Shown here: positions 38,484 to 47,416 of the stretch, piece by piece | Layout: the number at the start of each line of letters is the position of its first letter | How positions within the stretch are numbered: position 1 is the first letter of the stretch | Source of the DNA: Acinetobacter sp. XS-4 | GTDB lineage: Bacteria; Pseudomonadota; Gammaproteobacteria; Pseudomonadales; Moraxellaceae | Direction of reading: 5' to 3' | Assembly (NCBI RefSeq): GCF_023920705.1 | Contig: NZ_CP094657.1 | Location: 186,001-250,000, forward strand | Length of the DNA stretch: 64,000 bases | Notes under the pieces: generated by a model | What the model was told of the DNA's origin: nothing | The model's input: only the letters and a program-made list of their open reading frames with translations | The model's database searches: none | Program-made: the position numbers and the translations under genes

Positions 38484-38996
38484 ATGATGAAGAAAATATT
38501 ATCTACTTTAGTTATTGGTTTATGTCTCACTCATCCAACCTTTGCACAGCCTGCTTCTAGTGAGTCTGTAAAAGAATTAATGAAGGTCACAAAATCTCAA
38601 GATTTATATAAACAAATGGGCTCGTACGTTGAGCAGATGATTTCAAAAACAATCTCTGAAGTTGAAGTACAACAAGGTAAACCCCTTAATTCCCAACAAA
38701 AAAAAGTCGTGGCAAATTTTGCTAAAAAGTTCTCTAAAATTACTGTAGAAGACATGGGTTGGGAAAAACTTGAGCCTGAATTTACTCGTATTTATGTGAC
38801 AAATTTCACTCAAGAAGAAATCGATGGATTAATTAATTTTTATAAATCACCAGTTGGTCAAGCAGCCATAAACAAAATGCCTCTAGTGATGGAGCAAAGC
38901 ATGAAATTGGGCCAAGATCTAACTAAAGAAGCTATGCCTAAAATTATAGCCGCAGCAAAAGAAATGGTTATTGAATTAGAGAAATATGAAAAATAA
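38484..38996 (+). CDS. DUF2059 domain exported protein
   Basis: Exported protein with a signal peptide ending THPTFAQ. The C-terminal half has the DUF2059 pattern: VEDMGWEKLEPEFTRIYVTN and FTQEEIDGLINFYKSPVGQA, a helical repeat known in many proteobacterial periplasmic proteins. The start is set at the first of two adjacent ATGs, 38484; a further ATG at 38472 is possible. Function unknown. Confidence 0.82.
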   Translation: MMKKILSTLVIGLCLTHPTFAQPASSESVKELMKVTKSQDLYKQMGSYVEQMISKTISEVEVQQGKPLNSQQKKVVANFAKKFSKITVEDMGWEKLEPEFTRIYVTNFTQEEIDGLINFYKSPVGQAAINKMPLVMEQSMKLGQDLTKEAMPKIIAAAKEMVIELEKYEK

Positions 38997-39120
38997 TTTG
39001 AAGGGTGTGGATCAATAGGTCTGCACTCAATTTTTTGGTAATAATTATAAATCTTTAAGTATTTTAAAACCTACAGGCAACAAAAAACCCCATAAATCAA
39101 ATATTCATGAGGCTTAATGA

Positions 39121-39196
<76 letters not shown>

Positions 39197-39307
39197 GACG
39201 TGGAATGAATTCTACAGTTTCTTAAAAAAAATACAAGCCAAAAAATGACCACTTAAATTTTTTCTATCAATTTTTAAATGTTTATGTGCTTGGGCTTTAG
39301 AAATAGC

Positions 39308-39634
39308 TTAAGACTTCAACACATAAATAAAAGAATCAACACGTTCGCCACTATTTAAAGTGACTTGAACAGGTACTCTTTCGTATTCTTCGCCTTCAAA
39401 ATCATCAAGTAATTTCCAGTTTGCATCTAAATGTTCTGAGCTAAAAACAAAACCTTGAACTTGATTGGTACTTTCACCAAGCACAATCCCCGGATAGCCT
39501 AAATCAGCTCCCCAACCTTCATTATGTAAGGTTCCGTTTACCCAACCTTCTGCCCATTGTCCGCCAATATTTTCAAGTATATGTGCATTAGGACGACCTG
39601 GGCCTAAAGTGCCATAAACAAATAAACTCGACAT
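39308..39634 (-). CDS. gamma-glutamylcyclotransferase-like protein (AIG2 family)
   Basis: A 108-residue protein starting MSSLFVYGTLGPGRPN, with the substrate-binding YGTL loop of the AIG2/GGCT fold and the catalytic glutamate region LLDDFEGEEYERVPV. It lies 23 bp downstream of the MFS gene on the same strand and is probably cotranscribed. The exact substrate is unknown. Confidence 0.88.
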   Translation of the reverse strand: MSSLFVYGTLGPGRPNAHILENIGGQWAEGWVNGTLHNEGWGADLGYPGIVLGESTNQVQGFVFSSEHLDANWKLLDDFEGEEYERVPVQVTLNSGERVDSFIYVLKS

Positions 39635-39657
39635 GTGATTTTCCTTTAACTTAAAAA

Positions 39658-40902
39658 TTAATGAGCTTTTGCGTGTGATGTATAAATTACTAAAAATATT
39701 CCAATTAACGACAGTACAATGGTTAAGCCTACAATTGCACCCCAGCCGCCGTGTAACCAGAACCAGCCACCTGCTGAGCCAACAATACTCGAACCCATAT
39801 AGTAAAACAGCAAGTACAGGGAACTGGCATGGGCTTTGGCTTGTTTACTTTCAGCACCCACTGAACTACTGGTGAGTGAGTGGGTAATAAAGAAACCTGT
39901 GGTAATAAAGGCAATCCCAATAATAATGCCGAAAAGAGAGCTGAGTAATGTCATGAGGCTACCCACAATCATTAAGGCAAAGCCGCTCATCATCATGGTT
40001 TTTTTACCGAAGCGGTCGGCTAATGTACCTGCCAATGATGAAGACACCATCCCAAAGCTATACGACAAGAAAATAAGGCTTATTTGAGTCTGGCTAAGCG
40101 AATAAGGTGCTCCACTTAAACGGAAAGTAGCGTAGTTAAACAAGGTCACAAAAACACTCGTGAGCAAGAAACCAATGGCAAACAGGCGTAATAATTTAGT
40201 ATTAATTAAATGGGTCCGCCACATTTGCAGGTGAAAATCTAAATTCAAACCTTTTTTCTGTACGAAATTACGCGAAGCAGGAAGTAAATTCAAAAAGGCA
40301 ATTGAGCAAATAAAGCAGATTGCGCCAAGTAAGCCTAAAGCAGTTCGCCAAGAAAAATATTCAATCAAAATACCCATGCCGACGCGGCCCATCATTCCAC
40401 CAAAAGCCGTACCTGCAATATACAAACCCATGGTTTTACCTAAGTGTTCAGGTGCGATTTCTTCGGCAATCCAAGCCATAGTTACGGCTGGTACGCCGCC
40501 AAGCAATAGGCCTTCTAGTGCTCGTGCTATGAGTAAGCTATGCCAGTTAGGTGTAAACATAGCCACAATATTAAGAATAGCCGCACACAGCATTGAGCTG
40601 AAAATAACACCACGACGACCAATCGCTTGTGAAAAGGCACTCGATAGCACAATTGAAATCGCTAAAAAGGCAGTGGTTAAAGACAAAGCGAGAGAGCTGC
40701 TCGCAGGGCTAATCTGGAAGCTTTGGCTAAATGCTGGCAGGAGTGGTTGTACACAATAAATCAGAGAGAAACTGGCAAAACCTACGAGGAATAATGCAAA
40801 ACCTGCATGTTTATAGGCTTTAGTCCCTTTGTGAATCCATTCTCGGGAGAGAACAGAAGTTGCCTCAGTGTTTAAGGTACTGGGTGTAGATGAAGAGCTC
40901 AT
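39658..40902 (-). CDS. MFS transporter, YnfM-like
   Basis: Twelve-helix major facilitator of 414 residues, with motif-A-like sequences SQAIGRRGVIFSSML and ADRFGKKTMMMSG in the two halves. An N-terminal cytosolic extension of about 30 residues precedes helix 1. It resembles E. coli YnfM; the substrate is unknown. Divergent from the LysR gene at 41043, its likely regulator. Confidence 0.88.
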   Translation of the reverse strand: MSSSSTPSTLNTEATSVLSREWIHKGTKAYKHAGFALFLVGFASFSLIYCVQPLLPAFSQSFQISPASSSLALSLTTAFLAISIVLSSAFSQAIGRRGVIFSSMLCAAILNIVAMFTPNWHSLLIARALEGLLLGGVPAVTMAWIAEEIAPEHLGKTMGLYIAGTAFGGMMGRVGMGILIEYFSWRTALGLLGAICFICSIAFLNLLPASRNFVQKKGLNLDFHLQMWRTHLINTKLLRLFAIGFLLTSVFVTLFNYATFRLSGAPYSLSQTQISLIFLSYSFGMVSSSLAGTLADRFGKKTMMMSGFALMIVGSLMTLLSSLFGIIIGIAFITTGFFITHSLTSSSVGAESKQAKAHASSLYLLFYYMGSSIVGSAGGWFWLHGGWGAIVGLTIVLSLIGIFLVIYTSHAKAH

Positions 40903-41042
40903 ATCATGACCATGACAGAAAGAAAGAGCAGTGCTTTGGGGGCATGCTGCATCGAGAGAATTCGATAAATTAAAATTAGCAATTTAGGTGGTATTTTTCT
41001 AATATATTTAACAATAGGTCATGATATGTTTTATATATAGCA

Positions 41043-41951
41043 ATGGAACTCAGACATATACGCTACTTTTTAGCAGTAGCAGAAGAAAAAAACTTTACCA
41101 GAGCTGCGCATCGTTTAAACATGAGTCAGCCACCTTTAAGCATGCAAATACGGGACTTAGAAGAAGAGCTAGGTGCAGATTTATTTATCCGTTCTCCGCA
41201 TGGGGTCGAGTTGACCGAAGCTGGGCTTGCCTTTTTAAATGCGATTCAGCCTGTACAGCAGCGTGTAGAGGATGCAGCGAATTTGGTCAAACAGGTAGCA
41301 AATGGTGAAGTTGGTCAATTGCGATTGGGCTTTACAGGTACTTCAATGTTGAACCCTCTAATTCCTAAATGCGTTCGCTATTTCCAACAGCAATATCCTA
41401 AAGTGGATTTAAAACTTGAAGAAGCGAACACCTTGCTGCTCATCGATTTACTACTCGAAGACCGCTTAGATGTCGCGATTATTCGGTCACCACGCAATAT
41501 TCCAGACAGTTTAATTATTCAAGAGTTATTGGCTGAACCCCTCATTGCTGCTTTACCTTCTGAGTCTTTTAATCTAGACGATTCATCGCCAGAAATTGAT
41601 TTAAATGCACTACGAGAACTTGATTTTATTGTCTCGCCACCTTCAATTAGCGCAGGGCTTTTCGATGCAATTAAACAAGCCTGCCATGAGCGTGGCTTTG
41701 AACCTAAAATTGGACAAAATGCACCGCAAATTGTGTCAATTCTATCGTTAGTATCTGCAAATTTAGGCGTATCTTTGGTTCCAGAGTCGACCAAACAATT
41801 GCAAATACAAGGCGTGGCTTATCGCTCTTTGAAAGCGCCAGTACCTACGGTGGGTTTAGGGCTTGCTTATAAAAAACATGCCCCTTCACAAATGGCAATT
41901 AATTTTGCGAGTGTGGTGCAAGTGGCTTGTCACCATGCAGATGGATATTAA
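41043..41951 (+). CDS. LysR family transcriptional regulator
   Basis: A 302-residue regulator with an N-terminal helix-turn-helix (MELRHIRYFLAVAEEKNFTR, then AAHRLNMSQPPLS) and the LysR effector domain. The helix-turn-helix is of the CatM/BenM/AlsR subgroup. It is divergent from the MFS gene over 140 bp, the classical LysR target layout. Its stop lies 10 bp from that of the convergent EamA gene. Confidence 0.9.
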   Translation: MELRHIRYFLAVAEEKNFTRAAHRLNMSQPPLSMQIRDLEEELGADLFIRSPHGVELTEAGLAFLNAIQPVQQRVEDAANLVKQVANGEVGQLRLGFTGTSMLNPLIPKCVRYFQQQYPKVDLKLEEANTLLLIDLLLEDRLDVAIIRSPRNIPDSLIIQELLAEPLIAALPSESFNLDDSSPEIDLNALRELDFIVSPPSISAGLFDAIKQACHERGFEPKIGQNAPQIVSILSLVSANLGVSLVPESTKQLQIQGVAYRSLKAPVPTVGLGLAYKKHAPSQMAINFASVVQVACHHADGY

Positions 41952-41961
41952 TGAAATTATT

Positions 41962-42846
41962 TTATGATTTAGGTGCTTTGTTCATTAAAACGATGCCCGA
42001 AATAATGAAAATTGCGCCATATAAAAACGATAAGGTCGGCTGTTCATGAATGAAAACCCAAGCCATCAGTGCTGCAAAAATGGGTTCAGAAAGTTCGGTC
42101 ACTTGTACTTTCGAGGCGGGTAGATAAGTTAACGCTTTGGTTGTGCAATAAAATCCAAGAATGGTAGGCAGAACTGCCAAGCCAATTAAACCCAAAATAA
42201 TATTGGTATTAAAACTAATGCTATGAAAATTAATTAAAAAGGGAACAGCCAGATAAACACTACCAAAAAGTAATAAATACTTCGTTAGGAATAAGCCACC
42301 ATTTAATCTAAATTTTTTAATTAAGACTGAAAATAGTCCATAGCCAGTGCCGGCAATAGAGGCATTGATCAGCATTAATAAACTATTTTCACCTTTCCAT
42401 GAAATTAAACTAATACCTGCTACAGCTAATAATGTTCCAGCAATAGAATGAATATAAATACTTTCTTTTAAAACTAATCTACCAAAAAATAAAGCTGAAA
42501 TAGCGGCTGAAGCCATGAGTACCACAACTACATTTGCCGCAGCACCATGGTTGTAGGCAATGGTTTCGAAAAAGAATAGTGAAAAAATCCCTAAAAAAGC
42601 ACATATCGCAATTTGGACAAAAACACTCAGTTTGTTTGGAGTATTGCTAATAAATGCAATCTTTTGGCTAACAGGAACTTTAAATAAAAACACACTTAAA
42701 AAGAAGAATGCGATGACTGTTTTTAAAAAAGCAATGTCTTGTGGGTTTAAGCCACTGTGCATAAGCAGTTTACTGATCACGCCAATAGACGCATTTAAAG
42801 CCGCAGCACAAAGTGCAAATAGGGTTCCGATAATTAGATTATTCAC
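41962..42846 (-). CDS. EamA/DMT family exporter
   Basis: Ten-helix drug/metabolite transporter of 294 residues with two EamA repeats. The signature near the C-terminus is ASKVQVTELSEPIFAALMAW, then VFIHEQ. Substrate unknown. No regulator is attached except possibly the convergent LysR. Confidence 0.88.
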   Translation of the reverse strand: MNNLIIGTLFALCAAALNASIGVISKLLMHSGLNPQDIAFLKTVIAFFFLSVFLFKVPVSQKIAFISNTPNKLSVFVQIAICAFLGIFSLFFFETIAYNHGAAANVVVVLMASAAISALFFGRLVLKESIYIHSIAGTLLAVAGISLISWKGENSLLMLINASIAGTGYGLFSVLIKKFRLNGGLFLTKYLLLFGSVYLAVPFLINFHSISFNTNIILGLIGLAVLPTILGFYCTTKALTYLPASKVQVTELSEPIFAALMAWVFIHEQPTLSFLYGAIFIISGIVLMNKAPKS

Positions 42847-43073
42847 TCTTATAATTCTTCCTAAGTTTTACGCATGCAGTCTACATTATTTTTTTGAGGA
42901 ATATTCAACTAAAATAATCAGTTAATACTTCATATTTATAAAGATTTCTTCTGAATTGATTTAATGAACTTTTAAAAACCTAAACGCTTCTAATAGACTT
43001 TTGTTTCAGAGAATTGTGATTTATAGAACTAGCTCATATTATATAATTAGTTAATTATTAAAGAATTTTAAAA

Positions 43074-43817
43074 ATGATTAAATCTATTATTTCAGGTTGT
43101 GCGGTTCTCACACTTTCGGCTTTGGCTGTCACGCATGCAGAGTTTTCTTTTGAACAAGAACTACAGCAAAGCTGTAATAAAGTGAAACAATACGCGAGCT
43201 TAGGTAAGAAAAACTACGACCAAAAACAATATAAAAAGGCGCTCGAAAATTTCCAGAACCAAGCCTCTTGGACTGCATTTTGTAAAGCTAATGAAGACGA
43301 AACCACAGTTAAATTTACTGACCGAGATATTGAAGTTGCCAACAATAATGTGGGCTTAGCCTATGCCAAATTGGGTCAACCACTTTGGGCAAGGTCGTGG
43401 TTTATGCTCGATGAAAAATCAAAATCTAGCCAATTTAATCTTAAGCAGTTACCTACACCTAAAGCCTCAAATGATTTGTCAGGTGAATATGTACGTTACT
43501 CAGGCTTTGGTGAATGGGATCACATCACGGTAAGCCGTGAGAAGGGCCAATATGCAATCAGCTATGCTGGTTTATATATGGGACTTAGAAGCTTAATTTA
43601 CGGGCCAAACATGGGTGAGTTTGGCACTACAATGCCGAGTGGTAAAAAGCAAATCGTCTATAAAGATCAAGACTGTCGCATTCAACTCGACTTTAAAACC
43701 AACGCGAAATTAGGAAATTATATTCAAGCCAAACAAAATGAAGGTGAGTCAGGTTGTGGCTTTGGACATAACGTATATGCAGATGGAACGTATTTAAAAG
43801 TTGAGTCTGGGAAATAA
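43074..43817 (+). CDS. exported protein of unknown function with TPR-like N-terminal half
   Basis: A 247-residue protein with a signal peptide ending VTHA. The region 40-120 reads like two tetratricopeptide helices (KKNYDQKQYKKALENFQNQA and NNNVGLAYAKLGQPLWARSW). The C-terminal half is beta-rich with two cysteines near the end (DQDCRIQL, ESGCGFGH). The next gene is 23 bp away and also encodes an exported protein with related beta sequence, so both probably serve one envelope function. Family not recognised. Confidence 0.7.
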   Translation: MIKSIISGCAVLTLSALAVTHAEFSFEQELQQSCNKVKQYASLGKKNYDQKQYKKALENFQNQASWTAFCKANEDETTVKFTDRDIEVANNNVGLAYAKLGQPLWARSWFMLDEKSKSSQFNLKQLPTPKASNDLSGEYVRYSGFGEWDHITVSREKGQYAISYAGLYMGLRSLIYGPNMGEFGTTMPSGKKQIVYKDQDCRIQLDFKTNAKLGNYIQAKQNEGESGCGFGHNVYADGTYLKVESGK

Positions 43818-43840
43818 AACTAAAAATAGGGAATTGAATG

Positions 43841-44230
43841 ATGAATATATTTGCACGGTTGCTACTCGTTTCTACGATTGCCATTTCATCTCAAATTTAC
43901 GCCGAGCCAACTAGCACATGCAAAGAAGTGAAATTCCAAAAAGCCGATGAAGCGTGGAGTGGGCACTATTATTTAAATGGCGTGATGGAAGTTGGTTCGG
44001 AACTTTTACTTCAACCAGATGGTAAGTTTAAATGGATGCTTGCTGTGGGTGCTTTAGACCAATATGCCGAAGGCACATGGTGGAAAAATGGAGATTGTAT
44101 TGGTTTAAAACCAGACTCTAAATTTAAAAAGGATTTAAGTATTTTCCCTGAAAGTCTAACGATTTCTGACAAGTCCTTAGACGCGATTTGGGAAGGTGGA
44201 CGCCAGCAAGGCAGTTATAGCAAAGACTAA
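43841..44230 (+). CDS. small exported protein of unknown function
   Basis: A 129-residue protein with a signal peptide ending IYAEPT. The mature part has repeated beta strands (SGHYYLNGVMEVGSELLLQ, then PDGKFKW) like lipocalin-type small envelope proteins. Two ATGs occur in tandem at 43838 and 43841; the second gives the better signal peptide. Likely in an operon with the preceding gene. Function unknown. Confidence 0.7.
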   Translation: MNIFARLLLVSTIAISSQIYAEPTSTCKEVKFQKADEAWSGHYYLNGVMEVGSELLLQPDGKFKWMLAVGALDQYAEGTWWKNGDCIGLKPDSKFKKDLSIFPESLTISDKSLDAIWEGGRQQGSYSKD

Positions 44231-44233
44231 ATT

Positions 44234-44264
44234 AAAAAGTCCGACATTGAGTCGGACTTTTTTT
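44234..44264. terminator. bidirectional terminator before the aldo-keto reductase stop
   Basis: AAAAAGTCCGAC and GTCGGACTTTTTTT around ATTGA, between convergent genes. Confidence 0.9.
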
Positions 44265-44276
44265 ATGACTTATATT

Positions 44277-45278
44277 TTAGTGGTTCACCGCAGCAAGTTG
44301 CTGAGCGTTATAGCGTGCGCCCATGTTTGGATATCTCGCAATAATCGCTTCAATTTCTGCCAAATCTGCTGCTGTTAAATCAAGGTCTACAGCACCTGCA
44401 TTTTCTACGAGACGTTCGATTTTACGTGTACCCGGAATTGGAATAATGTCTTCACCTTGCGCCAAAATCCAAGCCAAAGCCAGTTGAGCCGCTGTTGCAT
44501 TTTTGCTTTGGGCAAAGTTGCTAAATGCTTGTGCCAAGCTTTGGTTATTTTTCCAGTTATCGCCTTGATAACGTGGTAACTGACGACGGAAATCGTTTTC
44601 GTCTAGGCTGCTCACATCAAGCGTATTGGTGATTAAACCACGCGATAGTGGTGAATACGGCACAAGGCTAATGCCTAACTCACGAACGGTTTGAAAGTGT
44701 GTATCTTCCAGCTCACGGGTAAGCAATGAATATTCATGTTGAACTGCTGCAATTGGGTGAATCGCATGCGCTTTACGAATGGTTTCAGCCGATGCTTCAC
44801 TGAGTCCTAGGTAACGAACTTTACCTTGTTGCACCAAGTCAGCCATTGCGCCAATGGTGTCTTCAACTGGAATGTTTGGATCTATGCGGTGCGCATAATA
44901 CAAATCAATCACGTCTGTATTTAGGCGTTTTAAACTGTTTTCGACCGCAACTTTAATCCACTCTGGAGAGCCGTCGATATAAGACTCTAAAGAGTTTTGT
45001 GGGTTAAGGTTGTCTTCTTTATAGCGAAAGCCAAATTTGGTCGCCAAGAACACTTTGTCGCGATGTTTTTCTAAAACTTTTGAGAGCAAAACTTCATTTG
45101 CGCCGTTGCCGTACATGTCGGCGGTGTCCCAAAAGTTAATGCCGAGGTCTAATGCCTTTTCTAGAGTGGCAATGCTTTGTGTGTCGTCTGAGGCACCATA
45201 GGCAAAGCTCATTCCCATACAACCTAAACCAAGTGCTGATACTTTTTCGCCTGTTTGTCCTAAAGTTCTATATTTCAT
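44277..45278 (-). CDS. aldo/keto reductase (AKR13-like)
   Basis: NADPH-dependent carbonyl reductase of 333 residues with the catalytic tetrad visible: Asp and Tyr in FWDTADMYG, Lys in LATKFGF and His in YYAHRID. The C-terminal cofactor-binding motif is [18 protein letters not shown]. It lies 111 bp downstream of an AraC-type regulator on the same strand, which is the likely activator. The substrate is not known. Confidence 0.92.
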   Translation of the reverse strand: MKYRTLGQTGEKVSALGLGCMGMSFAYGASDDTQSIATLEKALDLGINFWDTADMYGNGANEVLLSKVLEKHRDKVFLATKFGFRYKEDNLNPQNSLESYIDGSPEWIKVAVENSLKRLNTDVIDLYYAHRIDPNIPVEDTIGAMADLVQQGKVRYLGLSEASAETIRKAHAIHPIAAVQHEYSLLTRELEDTHFQTVRELGISLVPYSPLSRGLITNTLDVSSLDENDFRRQLPRYQGDNWKNNQSLAQAFSNFAQSKNATAAQLALAWILAQGEDIIPIPGTRKIERLVENAGAVDLDLTAADLAEIEAIIARYPNMGARYNAQQLAAVNH

Positions 45279-45389
45279 TTTTCACACTCTTTTTGCAAAA
45301 TCACTTGAGTAGAAAAACTATAAAATGCTTTGGCTCAAACTGACGTATAACATTCAAACCAATAATTATAAAATTCAAACAATCTGTTT

Positions 45390-46292
45390 TTAGGCCACAC
45401 AGTCTTCTCGGAACTTTTTAGGTGAAAAACCCGTATTTTTCTTGAAAAAGTTAGTGAAATACGCTGAATATTCAAAGCCTAAGCTATAGGCAATTTCGGA
45501 AATATTCCAACTGGTGTGTTGTAGCAGAGCTTTGGCTTCTTGCGTAATGCGCGAGCTAATATGCTCAGACGTCGTTTTACCTGTGGCTTCTTTTACAGCT
45601 CGGTTTAAATGGTTCACATGCACCGACAGACCATAGGCATAGTCATGTGCAGTTTTGAGTTTAAGCTGAAAATGGGGCGAGTCGATGGGAAACTGGCGTT
45701 CTAATAATTCAAAGAACAAATGGCAAATCCGAACCGCAGCATTACTATGTTTTTCAAACTGTTGGGTCGGTTGCATTTTCATGGCTTCATGCACAAGTAG
45801 GTGCAAATAGTTTCTTAAAACGTTGTATTTATGAATATAGTCTGAATTTATATCATTCATCATCTTTTTGAAAATAAATGAAATTTCTTCAACTTGTTGG
45901 TCATTTAAAAAATATAGCGGGTCGCCGTCGACTTTAAATAGTGGTGAGTCTTTTAAAAAACTTTGTCTAGATTCTTGGTTTACAAACTCTTCGGTAAATA
46001 GACAAAACCAGCCTGCCTGTTCAGGCGAATTAATTTCCCAAGCGTAGGGAACCATCGGGTTTGAAAACAATAAAGCAGGGCGGTCTACTTGAATCCAGCG
46101 GTTGGCGTAGTGAAGTTCACCTGTGCCTAAAACCAGTGAAATTTTATAATAATCGCGGCGGCTATAAGGTGTCAGAAACGAGCAGGCATCGCGTTGGAAC
46201 ACGTTGAAATGTCCAAACGAAGTCGATGGAACCGAGTAATCGCTATCTCTGGTTAAAGAAAAGCGGCGATAAAAATCATGTATCGTTTCCAT
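45390..46292 (-). CDS. AraC family transcriptional regulator
   Basis: A 300-residue regulator with an N-terminal cupin-like sensing domain (RPALLFSNPMVPYAWEI) and two C-terminal helix-turn-helix units (LSVHVNHLNRAVKEATGKTT and ISEIAYSLGFEYSAYFTNFF, then KKNTG). The aldo/keto reductase gene follows on the same strand. Effector unknown. Confidence 0.9.
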   Translation of the reverse strand: METIHDFYRRFSLTRDSDYSVPSTSFGHFNVFQRDACSFLTPYSRRDYYKISLVLGTGELHYANRWIQVDRPALLFSNPMVPYAWEINSPEQAGWFCLFTEEFVNQESRQSFLKDSPLFKVDGDPLYFLNDQQVEEISFIFKKMMNDINSDYIHKYNVLRNYLHLLVHEAMKMQPTQQFEKHSNAAVRICHLFFELLERQFPIDSPHFQLKLKTAHDYAYGLSVHVNHLNRAVKEATGKTTSEHISSRITQEAKALLQHTSWNISEIAYSLGFEYSAYFTNFFKKNTGFSPKKFREDCVA

Positions 46293-46476
46293 GTCTTTGC
46301 CTGCATGCCTTATTAATTATTTAAAGTTATAAAATTCAAACTTTATTTACTGTAGCTTTTATTTATAGCGCGATCAATCGGGTCATTTAAACAGTTTTGA
46401 AAATGAATGATAAATTAATAATGGGAAAATGAGTCAATAGGAATAAAAATTTTTATAAATTAATAATATATGAACA

Positions 46477-46505
46477 TTGACACTTAAAATCTTGAGAATT
46501 ATTCT
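46477..46505 (+). promoter_or_regulatory. promoter for the three-unit RNA array
   Basis: TTGACA at 46477-46482, 17 bp spacer, TATTCT at 46500-46505. The surrounding sequence (ACATTGACACT...GATTATYCTTTGCCTGC) recurs before the fourth unit, so it is conserved together with the RNA. Confidence 0.7.
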
Positions 46506-46525
46506 TTGCCTGCAAACTACTTTAG

Positions 46526-46601
46526 GGTAGAGCGATAAGGGGACACTTTCGGGTGTGCTGGTACAGTTCCCAGTCTGCTAACCCCTTATCGATCTATCAC
46601 C
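46526..46601 (+). ncRNA. C4-like structured RNA unit 1
   Basis: Outer stem GATAAGGGG/CCCCTTATC, inner hairpin ACAC-TTTCGG-GTGT, then CTGG-loop-CCAG with loop TACAGTTC, then TCTGCTAA. The layout resembles C4 antisense RNA of phage P1/P7 as I remember it. Confidence 0.65.
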
Positions 46602-46608
46602 ATTCTAC

Positions 46609-46687
46609 GGTAGAACGATAAGGGAACACCTTCAGGTGTGCTGGTTGCTTTTGTACCAGTCTGCTAATCCCTTTTCGTTTTGCCACC
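46609..46687 (+). ncRNA. C4-like structured RNA unit 2
   Basis: Same scaffold as unit 1, starting 83 bp later. The main stem changes to AAGGGA/TCCCTT (a G-C pair became A-T) and the inner hairpin is ACACC-TTCA-GGTGT. The CTGG/CCAG loop is TTGCTTTTGTA, unlike unit 1. Confidence 0.65.
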
Positions 46688-46694
46688 ATTCTAT

Positions 46695-46772
46695 GGCAGA
46701 GCGATAAGAGGACACCTTCGGGTGTGCTGGTTCTGTGTGTCCAGTCTGCTAACCTCTTTTCGTTCTGCCACC
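46695..46772 (+). ncRNA. C4-like structured RNA unit 3
   Basis: Same scaffold, starting 86 bp after unit 2. The main stem is AAGAGG/CCTCTT, another compensated pair, and the outer stem is GGCAGA/TCTGCC. The CTGG/CCAG loop is TTCTGTGTGT. No clear T-run terminator follows, only AT-rich DNA. Confidence 0.65.
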
Positions 46773-46885
46773 ATTATTTAGTATTATTATGATATCGTTA
46801 AATTTAAGTTGAAGGTCTTTTTAGCTTAAATATCTAATTGAATAAACAACAATAATTATTTAACTAATTTCTATTCAACCTTACA

Positions 46886-46914
46886 TTGACACTCAAAAAC
46901 GTGCGGATTATCCT
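46886..46914 (+). promoter_or_regulatory. promoter for the fourth RNA unit and the small ORF
   Basis: TTGACA at 46886-46891, 17 bp spacer, TATCCT at 46909-46914, within a block similar to the promoter at 46477. The leader that follows folds into CTGGC/GCCAG and a large AAAGGCG/CGCCTTT stem enclosing CGCACAA/TTGTGCG-type pairing. Confidence 0.65.
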
Positions 46915-47017
46915 TTGCCTGCTGGCCTACATTGCCAGTTAGCTTTTGACAGAGCTGGAACAAAAGGCGCACAACAACGTATCTCGTTTTGTGCGTTCTC
47001 TTAAGTCACGCCTTTAT

Positions 47018-47095
47018 GGTGAGGCTAGGAGGGGCACGCTTGCGTGCGCTGGTTTCCTTTTGTACCAGTCTGTCAACCCTTCTAGTCTTGCCACC
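47018..47095 (+). ncRNA. C4-like structured RNA unit 4
   Basis: Scaffold as in units 1-3, but the inner hairpin is GCACGC-TT-GCGTGC, replacing ACACC/GGTGT with full compensation. The hairpin CTGG (47049-47052) / CCAG (47065-47068) exposes TTTCCTTTTGTA. TCCTTTTG at 47055-47062 is complementary to CAAAAGGA at 47131-47138, the ribosome site of the next ORF. Confidence 0.68.
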
Positions 47096-47148
47096 ATTAT
47101 TTGACAGTAATTGGTAAGACTCTTCTAAATCAAAAGGAGTCCGCCACT

Positions 47149-47241
47149 ATGCGTACTATTTCATCTCTCTCATTGGCAACCTTTGCCAAAATCTTTGACT
47201 CGATACCCAACTGGTCTTTAAAACGGTTTAACCGACTCTAG
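47149..47241 (+). CDS. small 30-codon ORF downstream of the C4-like RNA
   Basis: ATG at 47149 with AAGGAG at 47134-47139. It encodes 30 residues, beginning MRTISSLSLATFAKIFDSIP and ending KRFNRL. The product is amphipathic with a basic C-terminus. The good ribosome site and its complementarity to the preceding RNA loop suggest that it is translated and controlled in the same transcript, as C4 controls a small ORF in P1. Product function unknown; a toxic or leader peptide are both possible. Confidence 0.5.
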   Translation: MRTISSLSLATFAKIFDSIPNWSLKRFNRL

Positions 47242-47416
47242 GTTTTAAGCCATAGGTCATTACGACTAAAAAATCATAGCAACAATAAAACCTGAGATAG
47301 GCGAGCACACCATTTTTGTGCGGCTTTTGCATGCCTGTTTTTAGCGCTCAATTTAAGAGTGACGGCATTTCTATCTCTTTTACATACAACAAAAAATTAT
47401 TTTAAACGGTATAAAA

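Larger units (their letters stand above)
46293..47416. other. 1.1 kb region with structured RNA units and a small ORF
   Basis: No conventional gene is found. It contains two promoter-like sequences, four copies of a C4-like RNA unit in two groups (three plus one), a folded leader before the fourth unit, and a 30-codon ORF at 47149. Each of these is listed separately. Confidence 0.7.

Noticed and set aside
46526..46772. Three regular ~85 bp repeats considered as a CRISPR array
   Set aside because: Repeats are ~78 nt with only about 7 nt between them, not 28-36 nt repeats with equal spacers, and no cas genes are present; the structured RNA reading fits.
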